A stretch of 64,000 bases of DNA from Eudorina sp. 2006-703-Eu-15 (Eukaryota > Chlorophyta > Chlorophyceae > Chlamydomonadales > Volvocaceae). Where the stretch lies: the NCBI GenBank assembly GCA_003117195.1, contig BDSI01000166.1, positions 107,110 to 171,109 on the forward strand, read 5' to 3'. The translations under genes and the position numbers were made by a program. Below, piece after piece: positions 1-11,295 of this stretch. The notes beneath the pieces are model-generated. The model was not told the origin of the DNA, searched no databases, and saw only the letters and a program-made list of their open reading frames with translations. Every line of letters begins with the position of its first letter. The stretch's first letter is position 1.

Positions 1-112
1 GGGATTGAAACAAGGCGGGGCAGGGCGGGGATTGAAACAAGGTGGGGCAGGGCGGGGATTGAAACAAGGTGGGGCAGGGCGGGGATTGAAACAAGGTGGG
101 GCAGGGCGGGGA
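1..112. repeat. 27-bp G-rich tandem repeat, about 4 copies
   Basis: Four head-to-tail copies of a 27-bp unit (GGGGATTGAAACAAGGTGGG plus GCAGGGC) with one C/T variant. No unique spacers separate the units. It is cut by the window edge and lies upstream of, or inside an intron of, the methyltransferase gene. Confidence 0.9.
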
Positions 113-486
113 CCAAGGCATCCATTGGTGTTAGAGGTTAGAGATCAGATGTGGGCTGGGGGCTGGGGGCTGGGGTTGAGGCTGTGGATTACGATTTCTA
201 ATGGGAGGTGGAGGTTGTGCTGGGGGGTCGGGTGGATCGTAGATCAGCCAAAGGGGGCTGAGGGGCCACGCAGGGCTGGGAGGTCCCAGGGAGGGTCGGG
301 CGGGTTTGTGGCGCAGTGTATGCCGAGTTGGATGCAGGGACAGGGGGATACGGGATATGGTCAGGATGAGGGGTTGGGAAGGATGACGGCGTGGGACACC
401 AAAGCCACACGGCATCTGCACCCCAACACCTTTGTGTTCTTGCGGCGCGCGCCCTCCGGGTTCCTTCGTTTTGACCCGTGGGTCAG
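113..486. other. Non-coding stretch, probably intron of the methyltransferase gene
   Basis: G-rich sequence with no recognisable protein similarity. It ends in a good acceptor (GGGTCAG, positions 480-486) right where methyltransferase homology begins, so it is most likely the last part of an intron. A long open frame crosses the 27-bp repeats here but only because the repeat length is a multiple of three. Confidence 0.5.
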
Positions 487-3400
487 GTTCCGAAGCGATG
501 TGGAGGCGGCGATCCGCTCCGAAACCGGCCTCAGCCGCATCGTGTGGCGGCCGCTGTGGAAGATTCTGGAGGAGGAGGGTCTGGAGCCGCCGCCGCCGGA
601 GGAGGAGGCGGCGGCGGCGGGGCCGGGGGCTGCGGCGGCGGCGGACGGGGAGGAGGGCGAGGAGCGCGGCGAGTCAGAGACGGTGGAGGTCCGGGAGGCG
701 GGCCTCCGGTTGCTGGCCAGCCCCAAGGTAGGACCGACGTACGGCAAAACGGTTTCCGCACAACTGCTCTAAGAGTGTGAAAGGCGGGTTAGTGGGGTCG
801 GGCTGGCGCCAGAGTGGAGCATACATTCCCTTCGTGACGTACGGTGCCGTACTCGCGCCTTGCGATCTCCTGGGCCTCTTTTAACCTCCGGAGGATCTCT
901 GCCCCCGGGTACGGTCCTTCACCTCCCGCCCCGTTGCCATCTTCCAGCTGCCCAGGCCCCCTGCCGCGCCTTTCACCTTTTCTGCTTGCATGCCTACGTT
1001 TCTCCCTACATTTACACGCGCCCGGTACCCCTATGTTGCTATCTTCCGAAACGGGGAAACAGAATTCCGCAGGTTTCCGGCCTGTCGCCAGTAGCCAAAA
1101 AAACTTTGGCAGGGCAGATTTTGGGGGGCTTCCTAGGTGCCAGGAAATCAAAACCTCCGAGGCAGGCCGGAAATATTTCTGCTTGTTTCGACAGCAGGGC
1201 CACTGCGACCACACCTACGACCAGGATTCTCAGTCTTGGAGGCCTGAAGCGCGCTTTCCTTGCGTCACGGATGCATATGGGAGGGTGGAGGCATTCGTGT
1301 GTGTTTTGGCGGTAGACAGGTGTACGATGCAGGAATTGCCCCTGCGCCTGCAGATTTCCAGGCCTTTTCGGTAGTCTGGAAAATAGTTAGCAGGGCAGAT
1401 TTCCTGCTCTCTACAGCGTCAAATAAATGAAATCTCGCAGGTTTCTTGGGGTCCGGGAAATAGAAAAACTCCGGATTTTCTGCCCGTAAATATTCTTTAT
1501 TTAAGATAGCAACACTGCCCCTATCCCTCGCATATTGACTGCACGCCGTACCGTACTTCACCCGTACCTCCCCCTGTATCTCCCCCCCGCAGGGCCAAAA
1601 GACCGGCTTCTACGCCGACCAGCGGGACAGCCGGGCCTTCCTCGCCGGGCTGGTTCGGGCCCAGGTGGCGGCAGGGAGGGCGCCGGCGCTGCTGGACCTG
1701 TGCTGCTACAGCGGCGGATTCGCGCTGGCGGCGGCGGCGGCCGGGGCGTCGCGCGTCACGGGTGGGTGTGGACGCCATCCCAGCCACGACCGTCCGTCAG
1801 TCTGGGGGAATGTCTACACGCTGGTTTGGCTGCGCCACGTCACGTCAAAGCCTTTTGAGAACAAGGCAATTGTGGCCAAATGTTGAACGTAACCTGAATC
1901 GAACGAACACTGAACATCATCGTCGTCCGGGCATCACAACCGGCCACCGCCCGCCACCCCCCTCCAGGCGTCGACTCGTCCGAGCCAGCCATCAAGCTCG
2001 CAACCGCCAACGCCCAACTGAACGGCCTGTCGTCAACCGCCACCTTCCAGCGCGCTGACGTCAGCGACTTCATGAAGACAGCGGTGGCGCAGGGGCAGCA
2101 GTACGACATTGTCGTACTGGATCCGCCCAAGCTGGCCCCCGACCGGAACGCGCTGGCACGCGCGCGGATCAAGTGAGGGAGGCCGCAGTGGGGGGGCGCA
2201 GTGTACGACGATGAGGGACAGTGTACGGCAGTGTACGGATGTAAAGTGTACGGAGCCGTCCACCTCTGGCACTGTACGTTCAGGCGTCTTGCGGACGCGT
2301 GCTTGGTGGACGGACACGATTGTGTGCGTGTCTGGCGCGCGGCTCTCCGCGAACGGGGCCCCGCAAAGGCGGATTGGGCGGGTTGTGATCCCCCGGGGTA
2401 TCGGCTGCAGTGTTGATCGCAGCGACGGTCCTTACGCCAAGGGGGAGAGCGGGTCCCCGCAACTCACGGGGCGTCCACATTCGCCCGTCGCGGCAGCGGC
2501 GGCCCCACGTATGACAGCCCGAGGTGGGCCTCTGCCGGCACCGGTCCAACGGTCCCCAACGGTCCCCAACGGCCTCACCCGCAGGTACCTGCGGCTCAAC
2601 TCGCTGGCTATGCGGCTGGTGCGGCCCGGGGGCCTGCTGATGACCTGCTCCTGCAGCGGGGCCATGACGCAGGTGGGGCGGGGGCCAGTCCATTGGGGGG
2701 CAGTCCATTTGGGGGCAGTCCATTGGGGGGCAGTCCATTGGGGGGCAGTCCATTTGGGAGGCAGTCCATTTGGGGGGCAGTCCGTTGGGGGGCAGTCCAT
2801 TGGGGGGCAGTCCATTTGGGAGGCAGTCCATTGGGGGGCAGTCCATTTGGGGGGCAGTCCATTGGGGGCAGTCCATTGGGGGCAGTCCATTGGGGGGCAG
2901 TCCATTGGGGGGCAGTCCATTGGGGGGCAGTCAATTTGGGGGCAGTCCATTGGGGGCCAGTCCATTGGGGGGCAGTCCGCTTGGGGGCAGTCCGTTGGGG
3001 GACAGTCTTACACTACCTGACGACGCCTGCCGTTCTTTTCCTGGCGCCTATCGCCCCGGCTGCGCTGAGTTGATCATTTGTCGGCTCCGCCTTTGCGGGA
3101 TGTCGTGACTTCCATACCCTCCCCTACGCCTTCCGCCATGCCCTCGCGCACGCCCTCGCCCTCCTCCATGCACCAACGTACAGAGCGGGGAGTTCCTGGA
3201 CATGGTGGTGGAGGCGGCCCAACAGGTGGGATTGGGGTAACGGGGGCTGGGCCGGGGGCCACCCGGACAAACACCCGGACAAACCAGTCTCGGCGTAGAA
3301 ATATCGTATCTGGCGCTGGTGTACGGATGCAAGTGTACGACAGAACACCCAGCGGGCGGATGGGCACTCACGCTCCGTGCATGCCCAAGCCAGCCGGGGA

Positions 3401-3767
3401 GGCAGCCGTGCGCTTGGGGGGTTTTAGGGGGTCGAGGGCCTCGGACTGTCCCGGCCCCCCGGGCATGCATGCATACATTGGGTATCTGATCCGTGCCTGT
3501 GTGTTGACAGCTCATGCCTTTACGTCCCTCGTTCTGACCTGCTTACATTCGAAACTCCACCCACCGATCTACCCCACCCACCCGCCCACCCATCTACCCC
3601 ACCCAACGCACCCTCTCCCCCGCCCTCTACCGCATCCTCAACCCCGCACCCAGGTTGGTCGCCAGCCCTCCCTCCTGCGAGAGGCCGGGGCGGCCCTCGA
3701 CCACCCGCTGAACCCGGCCTATCCCGAGGGACAGTACCTCACCAACGTCACCCTGCGGCTGCTGTAG
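487..3767 (+). CDS. RlmI-type class I SAM-dependent RNA methyltransferase, 3' six exons (5' end outside window)
   Basis: Exons 487-727, 1593-1761, 1968-2172, 2585-2672, 3184-3225 and 3654-3767 join in phase and give about 286 residues ending [12 protein letters not shown]. The COG1092/RlmI signature is clear: [12 protein letters not shown], the SAM loop [10 protein letters not shown], the acidic residue after the second strand (VDSSEPA), [12 protein letters not shown], and TCSCSGAM with the conserved cysteine. Bacterial RlmI makes m5C1962 in 23S rRNA; the target here is unknown and could be organellar or nucleolar rRNA. The N-terminal PUA domain expected in the family is not visible and probably lies before position 1. 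The first exon carries an algal low-complexity insert of E, P and A residues (about 588-660). The reading frame is intact; only the substrate is inference. Confidence 0.88.
2685..3008 (+). repeat. Intronic minisatellite, GGGGGCAGTCCATT-type units of 15-17 bp
   Basis: About twenty imperfect copies of a CAGTCCATT(T)GGGGGG unit fill most of the fourth visible intron (2673-3183) of the methyltransferase gene. Unit length varies by one or two bases in the G run, so frames open on both strands but without coding character. The sense strand carries regularly spaced runs of four to six G. Confidence 0.92.
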
Positions 3768-5453
3768 CACACGCGGGGGCGGGGACGGAAGGGAAGGAAG
3801 GGCGGGCCGAGGGATGCGCCTGATCGTGAGCTGCAGTTCCGTTTAGCGCGAGGTGCGGGCGCTAGACGGTGCTGACGTGGCCCAATGTGCAGTCAGTTGG
3901 GCAGGGGGGCCTGGGGCTGCGGGACAACGTGTGGGGTTGGGTGTGTGTGCCGTGACCCCCCGCCTCGCCGTTGGGAGGAGGCGCAGGGGCTTGTGGCTTG
4001 CCTCGACGGCAATTCGTTAGGCCGGGGGTCTGGCATGGCTGGTTGTCGGGATCCTCTGTCACACGCCTCACTCAGAATGGATTGCGACACGAAACACTCT
4101 AGAGGTCCCGAGGACCCTCTGTTTTGGACTGATGGGGAGCCGCAGATCCGCCATTGTCGTGTGGTGTGCTGCTGGGGGGAAGTGTGGGCTGCGATGCCCG
4201 GCGGGGGAGAAGGCGTGAGGGCACCTGCTGCGGGTCTGGGAACCGGCCGGCCTGCGGCCCCGCGGTAGGGGCATTGGGTTGGAGGTGCCTGGGTGGCGCG
4301 GGGCGGGTGGCGGGTACCGGCAGGTGGCGCGCGGGCATTGGAAGGACCGACTTTGATGGTTGGGCTCTCTGGCTGGGGGCGGTGACGGGCGAGGCTGTAC
4401 GTACGTACGCAGCCAGCCAGCACCGGGTCCTGATGACCTGATGAGGTGAGGCTCACGGCGGCCCCGCTCACCTGCCAGACGGCAACCCCTTGTGGCAACC
4501 CCCTGTGTCACCGATGACCTGCGCGCCGGGTCCGTCCCCTGCAACGTGGTTCAGTCACATGTCTTTTGACGCCGTTACTACATTAGGAACGGCCATCGGT
4601 CCTGCCATACATGCGAATACATCCAAGCAAGGCATCAGTAAATCATTGATTGGATCTACCGGTATCGGGCCCGGGAAATCCGCACCGCCAGCACTTTCCG
4701 TCACCGTAAGCTTGGCTTGTGTTTGTCCGCAATCGTCATCGCAAACATCAAAGCCGGGCAGCCGGCACACACACACACACACACGCTGGTGGGTTCCGTC
4801 TCTAAACACACACGCACAACATTGTGGTGTGAGTCTGTGTGGCCAAGGCAGCCGACCCACACCAGCTGGTAGACGAAAGCGCGCCAACTTAACAGCGTTC
4901 TTCGAATCTCGCAACCTTTTAAAATTTTTGTATGGGTCGGGCAATGGGAATATTTTATACGCATACGAGCAACTTTTGGGCGCTACTCTGCCCGTGCATG
5001 TCACGCACTCCTGTTCTGGCTGCCTAAGCAACACACACATACACATACACACACACACGCGTGTGCACTCAAGTACAAGAAACCCACCGGAAAGGCCCAT
5101 GTATGCCCAACACGCACACGCTCTACCGACCTGTACGGCGGCGGCGCGACTGCTGCATGGGGAACCACGCACGGCACGGCGGCCGGCACCCTCGCGTCCC
5201 GGGGCCGCCGGTACACGACAGAGCGAGAGACCTGCTATCGTACACGTCTGTTTGGCAAATAAATGCGCTACGACCCTGTCTGCCTGCTGCCGGCCTGACA
5301 CAGCCGTACATGCTGGCTCGTTGGCAATTCCTTTTTCATTGTTGCTTGTACTGCCTGCCTTGCTAAGAACACACTAGCACGATAATATGTATAATATATA
5401 GGTGATTATGTGCTGTGTGCAAGCCATCCAATAATAACAATAATAATGCCTGA
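3768..5453. other. Intergenic region between convergent genes
   Basis: No gene recognised. It separates the stop of the plus-strand methyltransferase from the stop of the minus-strand DUF2252 gene, so both 3' UTRs lie here. It holds CA microsatellites near 4766-4785 and 5031-5060 and an AT-rich patch near 5385-5450. Confidence 0.6.
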
Positions 5454-6136
5454 TTAGCACAGCCTGTTGGGGCCCCGGGACATGCTGTCTCTGAACAAGC
5501 TGTAGTCGTGCTCGACCTGGAAGGCATAGTTGGCGGCCACATCCGCAATCTCCTGCGCAAACTCGCCGCGCTTGCCTTTGGTCAGGTCCGCAAATACCTG
5601 GGCGAATGAGGGGGGCACGCCCAGGTCGCCGTTCCTGCGAGGGACCAGGAGGGCGGGGCGGGTGGGACGGACCGTGAACGGTGAAAGGCAAGGGGCGGGC
5701 CAGGTAGCTAGGCCGCAACGAACATGGTGGAACCAGCGATTTGAAGCAGGTATCCAAGCAAGCTTACGTTGGGCGCATCTACCGTCTGAGAGAGACACAG
5801 CGAGCGGATGTGTGAGGGTGTGCATGTGAAAAGAGATAATCACTTCGCATGCAAGGATTCTGGTAGGGCTGCAATCAAACAACGTGCCGAAACCCGAAAC
5901 CCGTCGTCTATCTGCGGGTCATCATCCATTTCACGACAACCTCCGTCGTGTTTACGCCATGGAGGATCTGTCCAACCTGTACATCAAACCCGCGTCTGTA
6001 TGTGTTGAAACCCTCATAATACAATCAACCCCAGAAGACCACATCTCCAAATGCACTATGGTGGGCCCAAAAAACGCCGCCGGCGGCGCCGCCAACCCGC
6101 CGACCCCCTCATCGTGCCCCCCAGAGATACGGAGAT

Positions 6137-6174
<38 letters not shown>

Positions 6175-9100
6175 CGCGAACCGGCGACCTGCTGTATGTC
6201 TGTGTGTTGCCTGTCCGCCTCTCTCTCTCTTACCCCTTGCTCGAGCGCTGGTGCGCGTTGGCCAGCATGATACCCCACTGCTGCGACAGCGTCTGCAGGT
6301 CCTCGAGCTCCAGGGGAACCGACAGGTTGAGCGTCTTCTTGTACGGCGACCGCTCGCGGACTGAGAAGAACTTGCCGTGGATCTCCATGTAGCCCAAATG
6401 GTCATCCGTACTGGGTGACACAAGAGCGTCAGGACATACATAACAGCAGCGGGAGTGAGACATGTACGTTAGTACGGCGCAAAAGGGCATTATTACGGTG
6501 GGTTGGGTGTTATTATGGTCGATCGGCGGGTCCGTGATGATGAGTTGTGATGGAAGGATGCGTGGGTCAGGGTCAATCCTCAGCATTACTACTTCTTTAC
6601 TTGCTTGGCATTTAGTTGGACGGATGGACGAGCATCGCGGCGGCACGCGCGGCACGGTAAGCCGTGGTGTATGTGGCAGTATGTATCCTGCTGCTCAGCT
6701 TGAATGTACGGTATGTGTTGTACACACACCGAGCAGAAGTAAATCGCAGTTTTTGGCAAGTATCCGGGCCTGGGCGGTTCTGGGTGGGCTTCTCATTAAA
6801 CGCACCGAGCAGACGGGGTTCCAGCTGGCAGCCCTGCTGGGCGTGTCGCGCCCCAGTGGTCTTGCGCGCGTGCGTACCCTTGACGCACGTCGTTGCGTGG
6901 TCTATCTGTGTTTACTGCTCGGTGTACTCGGTGGTGATAATGCTCTCACGGTGAGTTGAGGCAGGAACTTGATGTACCCGCCGGTCAAATTGAACAGCCG
7001 CCCGCCCTTTTCATTCCCTGCAACCTACCTACTAGGAAATGTGTGAGCTCGCTCGTTCGCTGTGCAGCGTTCGTTTCCGACATGCAAAACAGTGCAACGT
7101 GCACTACTACTGCTACATACCCACCGGCGCAGCAGGCTCTTGTACGCACGGACGGCGCGATCAGCGTCGTTGCGGACGTTCCTGTCCACCGCCTCCCGCT
7201 GCTCCTCATCCAGGTACTTGTACACCGCGGGTTTGCTTTGCAGCTTGACGTCCAGGATGCGGTCCGTGTCCGGGCCCTTGCTGTCACCAGCGATAAGAAT
7301 GTAGTACCTGTATGTATGTATACATATATGGACAGGCACGGCAGGAGGCAGATCTATGTACGTACTTGATTGGTTTATTCTTACCAACAGCAGGTATGTA
7401 CGGCATCGGCGGAAGGTTGCGATAGATAGGGTGTCATTATTAGGTGCATTCGGAAGTCGATATCGGCGGGAACTAAGCGAGGTAATAATAATGTCCGTCG
7501 GGGGGCCCGAGGCAGGTCGATGCATATATTAAAGGCTCCGTCCGGTATATGATCGGCGACCGACCCGCCCGCGGTTGATTGTTAGCTAGCTGGGGTACCT
7601 GCCGCCGCTATCAGCAGCCGGAATGAAACATACCCTCCGCTCTGGGTGGCCGGACCTACCCCACACAGCCGCCCGCCCGCCCGCCGGCAGCTGATGATTA
7701 GTACGAGGTCTTCTGTGTATGCCGTACGTACCCAGGGCTGGTCAACAGCGAGGTAGGTACGTAGGTAGTCCCGAGGCAGTCACATACACGCAACCCGCCC
7801 TGGGCGGGGCCGTGCATACCCGCGTACGCCTACCTGGCCAGCCTAGCCAGCCGAGGCCGCTCCCTCCCGGCCGCATCCCACCGACTCCTTATCTCTTGCT
7901 TCCACGCGCTCGCCCCATCCGTGCATCCTACATACGCCAGACTGATGCGTCAGCGGACCCACCCATCTTCCCACCGACCCACCTACCTACCCATCCACCC
8001 ACCTACCTACCCACCCACGCCACCACCCACCCAACTACCTACCCACCTACCCACCCTCACGTGGGTGACATCTATCTCCCAGCTAGCTAGCTACCTCACC
8101 TGGATGTGCCCAGTGATCCCGTGCCGGCGTTCTTGCGGGCTGCGATGTCGCGGATCTTGAAGTACTTCGCATTGCCCTGCAGGGACGACGACGTGACCGT
8201 GTCGGTGTAGTAGTCGACCACCGCGCGCTCGATCTCCTTGTAGTCATCTTTGCTGATCGCCGCCAGGTCGCTGGCGTGGTCGCCGGCGCCCTCGCCGTCG
8301 GTGATGAAGTAGCGCTTGCCAGAACCCTTGTCCACTGCCGACCATTTGTCCAGCATTTTCTGGACGAATGGAGGACAGTGTAGGGTAGGCCAATAGGTCA
8401 AGCACAGCAGATGGTCGCTCGCGTGCGGGTCCCAGACAATGAGAGAACAGCAGGCGCAAGCAGCTAAAGTAGCAGGCCGGCAGGTCATCATGCACGCACG
8501 CACGCACGCACCTTGCGCAGCTCTGCGGAGCTGCTGCGCTCCACCTTCTTCAGCAGGTCCTTGATGAGACCCGTCGCCCGGTCAGTGTCGTACGAGAACG
8601 GTTTGACGGTGTCGTCCTCAGCGAGGGCCTTGAGCTGCATTCGTACCGACCACAAATCCAAGTAGGTCGGAACACCAGCCATGCATGCAGGGCGAGCCAA
8701 TGACCAAGCTATCGATGTGAAGGATCGATTGATGATGACGATGATGATGGTAATAAAAATCTCTCCCCGCCATGGGTATGGTGCGGTTTCCAGGAGAGGC
8801 AAACCTGGCGCACTGGTGTGTTGGCTGGTGTGGCTGCATGACCCTCCCCTCGGCGCGGGTGAAGGAGGATGGGTGCGCAGTCCTTGCTTGGTAGAGGTTG
8901 ATGCGATGAGGTGCCAACTTACGCTATCTATCTGGGCCTGTTCGAACGCCCGGTCGGGACTACGGGTCCACCTTGTAACGGTTACGCAACACGGGTTTCA
9001 GATACGGCCGCCACCCGCCACCTGGATAGCCACCACTCACCTGGTCACGATAGGACTTGGCAAACATCTTGACACACGATGTAACCTGAAGGGCACACGA

Positions 9101-10721
9101 TAGACCGACCGTCGTCAATAATTTTGAGTGTCAGTAGTGTGCGTGGAAACCCCGATACGGCATGCATGACTCATGAGGCGGCGGCGAGGGGAAGTATGTA
9201 GTGGCAAACAGGTTCAAATTTGCAGTCGCCTGCACATATCAACAAACCAAGATGCACCAGAATAGTTAACACAACAAAAGCAACATCAATAATAGCTGTA
9301 CTAATAGTGTAGTATTAATAGTAGTAATACTAGTACGTAACAGAATAGTAGTCTGAATAATAAAACAACATTAGTAGGATTAACAACAATATGATATACA
9401 GGACATTAAGCAATGATAATGATAATGACGACAGTATAATTAAAATGAAAAAGAACAATAATTCATTTGATAACAACAATAATGAATAATAATTATATGA
9501 TTGATAATACAATCAATATAAATAATAATACAAATAATAGTATTAATAGTATTAGTCCCGAGATTTCAACTACAAACCTCCACAATCCCCATGCACTCAC
9601 ATCAGAGGAAGGCATGCTCTGGAGCCTGGCCACAAGCACGATGGACGTTGCAAGACGATATACGTCGTACAAATAGTTCGCCACGAAAGACTCATCAAAG
9701 TCGTTCATGTCGTACACAGCCTTGCCCTCATCGTTGTCAAAGCAACCCTGCATGATACATTAGGGGTGTCATGTAGGGTACATGGAGGTCGCGCGCAGTC
9801 ATGGACCCAGCCATGCACCCAGCCATGGCGACGAGGTCTTGGGCCCGTTGTTCAGGGATGGGCCGTCACTCGTCTTTCATAGCCATGACTAGGCGTTTTC
9901 ATGGCTGGCGAAGACATTCATGGGCCGGCTGTAGTAGGTGAGAGCTGGCAAAGGCTTCCCGATGCTGGGACAGTAGTGCTTCGCACTGTCTTTTAGGGGT
10001 GTGAAGGTGGACCTATCGATCGGCGGCACTCACCGCGTTCAGTACGTGCATGTCCCCCTGAATCCATGGCGTTGCCTTGCTGTCGTAGAAGTCGCTGTTC
10101 TCAACAGTCTTCTGGTCATGCATGTCGCGGTAGAAAAACACGTTGCTCCCACGGAAAAACTTCACCGGAGGCCATCCATGCGAGCAACCAACATCGGCAA
10201 GGGAGTCCGCCCGTTGGCCTCACGGAGACGGCGGGACTTTGCTCAGCATGGTCATCATCCGAGGACCCACCGGTAAACATCTTGACATTATCAATGAAAT
10301 TACACTAAGCCGTTGCGGGATGGCCAAGTCGAAAACCAGCCAAGGCGAAATAAACATGGATATGTTCACTATCTCTGCAAGTTTACTACCTGACACATGC
10401 TGAATGCCACAAAGCAGAAGAATATCAAATCATGCTAGCTAGTTTGAATTGGTCTTTTCCTTCGGCATCACGATTCAATGCGGTGACGCCTTCCGATATG
10501 GTTCTTACGGTGAAGGCGTTGACGGCCATGGCGTCCAGCTTTGTGTCACAATCTTCACGATGAAGAGCACCATTAATTGACTGCATCGCTTCCTCGTTCA
10601 GGAGCTGGCGTCTTTGCGCCGTTCCGGCTTCAGTACCCACAACGTTGTATAAACGCATATCCGCAAATCCAGGCCGGATCGCCAGAAAGCAAAGAACCAG
10701 GACTGGGATCCTGGCCCGCAT
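5454..10721 (-). CDS. Secreted DUF2252-family protein, multi-exon
   Basis: The ATG at 10721 opens a signal-peptide-like N-terminus (MRARIPVLVLCFLAIRPGFA). Exons, minus strand: 10721-10509, 10159-10034, 9747-9601, 9085-9041, a possible 15-nt microexon 8937-8923, 8634-8512, 8359-8100, 7307-7121, 7006-6950, 6410-6234 and 5634-5454. DUF2252 hallmarks appear in order: FFRGSNVFFYRD, QGDMHVLNA, AVYDMNDFDES, GTGSLG followed by YYILIAGDSKGPD, DDHLGYMEI and SVRERSPYKK, then the helical tail up to GPNRLC-stop. The family is common in bacteria and of unknown biochemical role; the acidic motifs recall nucleotide-binding kinase-like folds, which is inference. One junction (6950 to 6410) breaks phase, so a small exon is probably missing there. 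The signal peptide suggests entry into the secretory pathway. Confidence 0.82.
6135..6172. repeat. (ACAG)n microsatellite in DUF2252 intron
   Basis: Roughly nine tandem ACAG/GACA units inside the last intron (5635-6233) of the minus-strand DUF2252 gene. Confidence 0.95.
9230..9550. other. Extremely AT-rich patch inside DUF2252 intron
   Basis: About 300 bp composed largely of TAATAA, ACAATA and similar words, within the intron 9086-9600. Composition contrasts sharply with the neighbouring GC-rich exons. No coding or RNA gene signal is seen. Confidence 0.7.
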
Positions 10722-11295
10722 TTTGGAGCTGGGTTCTCTGTCGGAGGCCGAGACGGCGGGGCAAACTATCTTGTCCTCTGTTGCAAGGATACAAGATTCA
10801 GCAGTTAAAGCCTCTAATGATATATCTCAAACCAGGAAATGGCTGACGTGTGTGCGCGGGCGTGTGCAAGCGACTTTCAAAAGGGTTCGAATTGTACGAG
10901 TTTCCCGCACATCACCCGTTGCGACGTGAAGGACGTGCATGCGCATAACTCAGATTGCAGATCGAAAGAAGAATAATCATTCAACCGAGATGACGTCAAC
11001 GTGTTATCAAAAAAGAATTTCCCGTTGTCGTTGCTTGTGGTTGCCATCGGCACGAGCAACTGCTGCGATGACAATGTACTTCAGAAGTTCAGATTAAGTT
11101 GTAAGGTCTCATTCAGTATCACATCTCCATTCAGGTCATGAGCCTTGTGAACCCAAGACGATAAGGAGTCTAACAGCTCGATTGCACAGGATTGCAACGA
11201 AATGTCCAATGGCGGGCTGATTAAAGTTTGTCATCACTCACCTCGGACAGGCGGGACTCGCCTCGTATGATGATATATAGACATATATTGAAGCA
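10722..11295. other. Intergenic region between two minus-strand genes; probable DUF2252 promoter
   Basis: It lies between the stop of the glycosyltransferase model (11296) and the start of the DUF2252 gene (10721). It should carry the former's 3' UTR and the latter's promoter. I see no convincing TATA box or other named element. Confidence 0.45.

Noticed and set aside
1..112. CRISPR-like array, because units contain GATTGAAAC as in some CRISPR repeats
   Set aside because: Units are directly contiguous with no unique spacers, and the genome is clearly eukaryotic with spliced genes.
2109..3108. Gly/Ser-rich and Trp/Pro-rich repetitive frames
   Set aside because: They come from the intronic CAGTCCATTGGGG minisatellite, while flanking methyltransferase exons join in phase without it.
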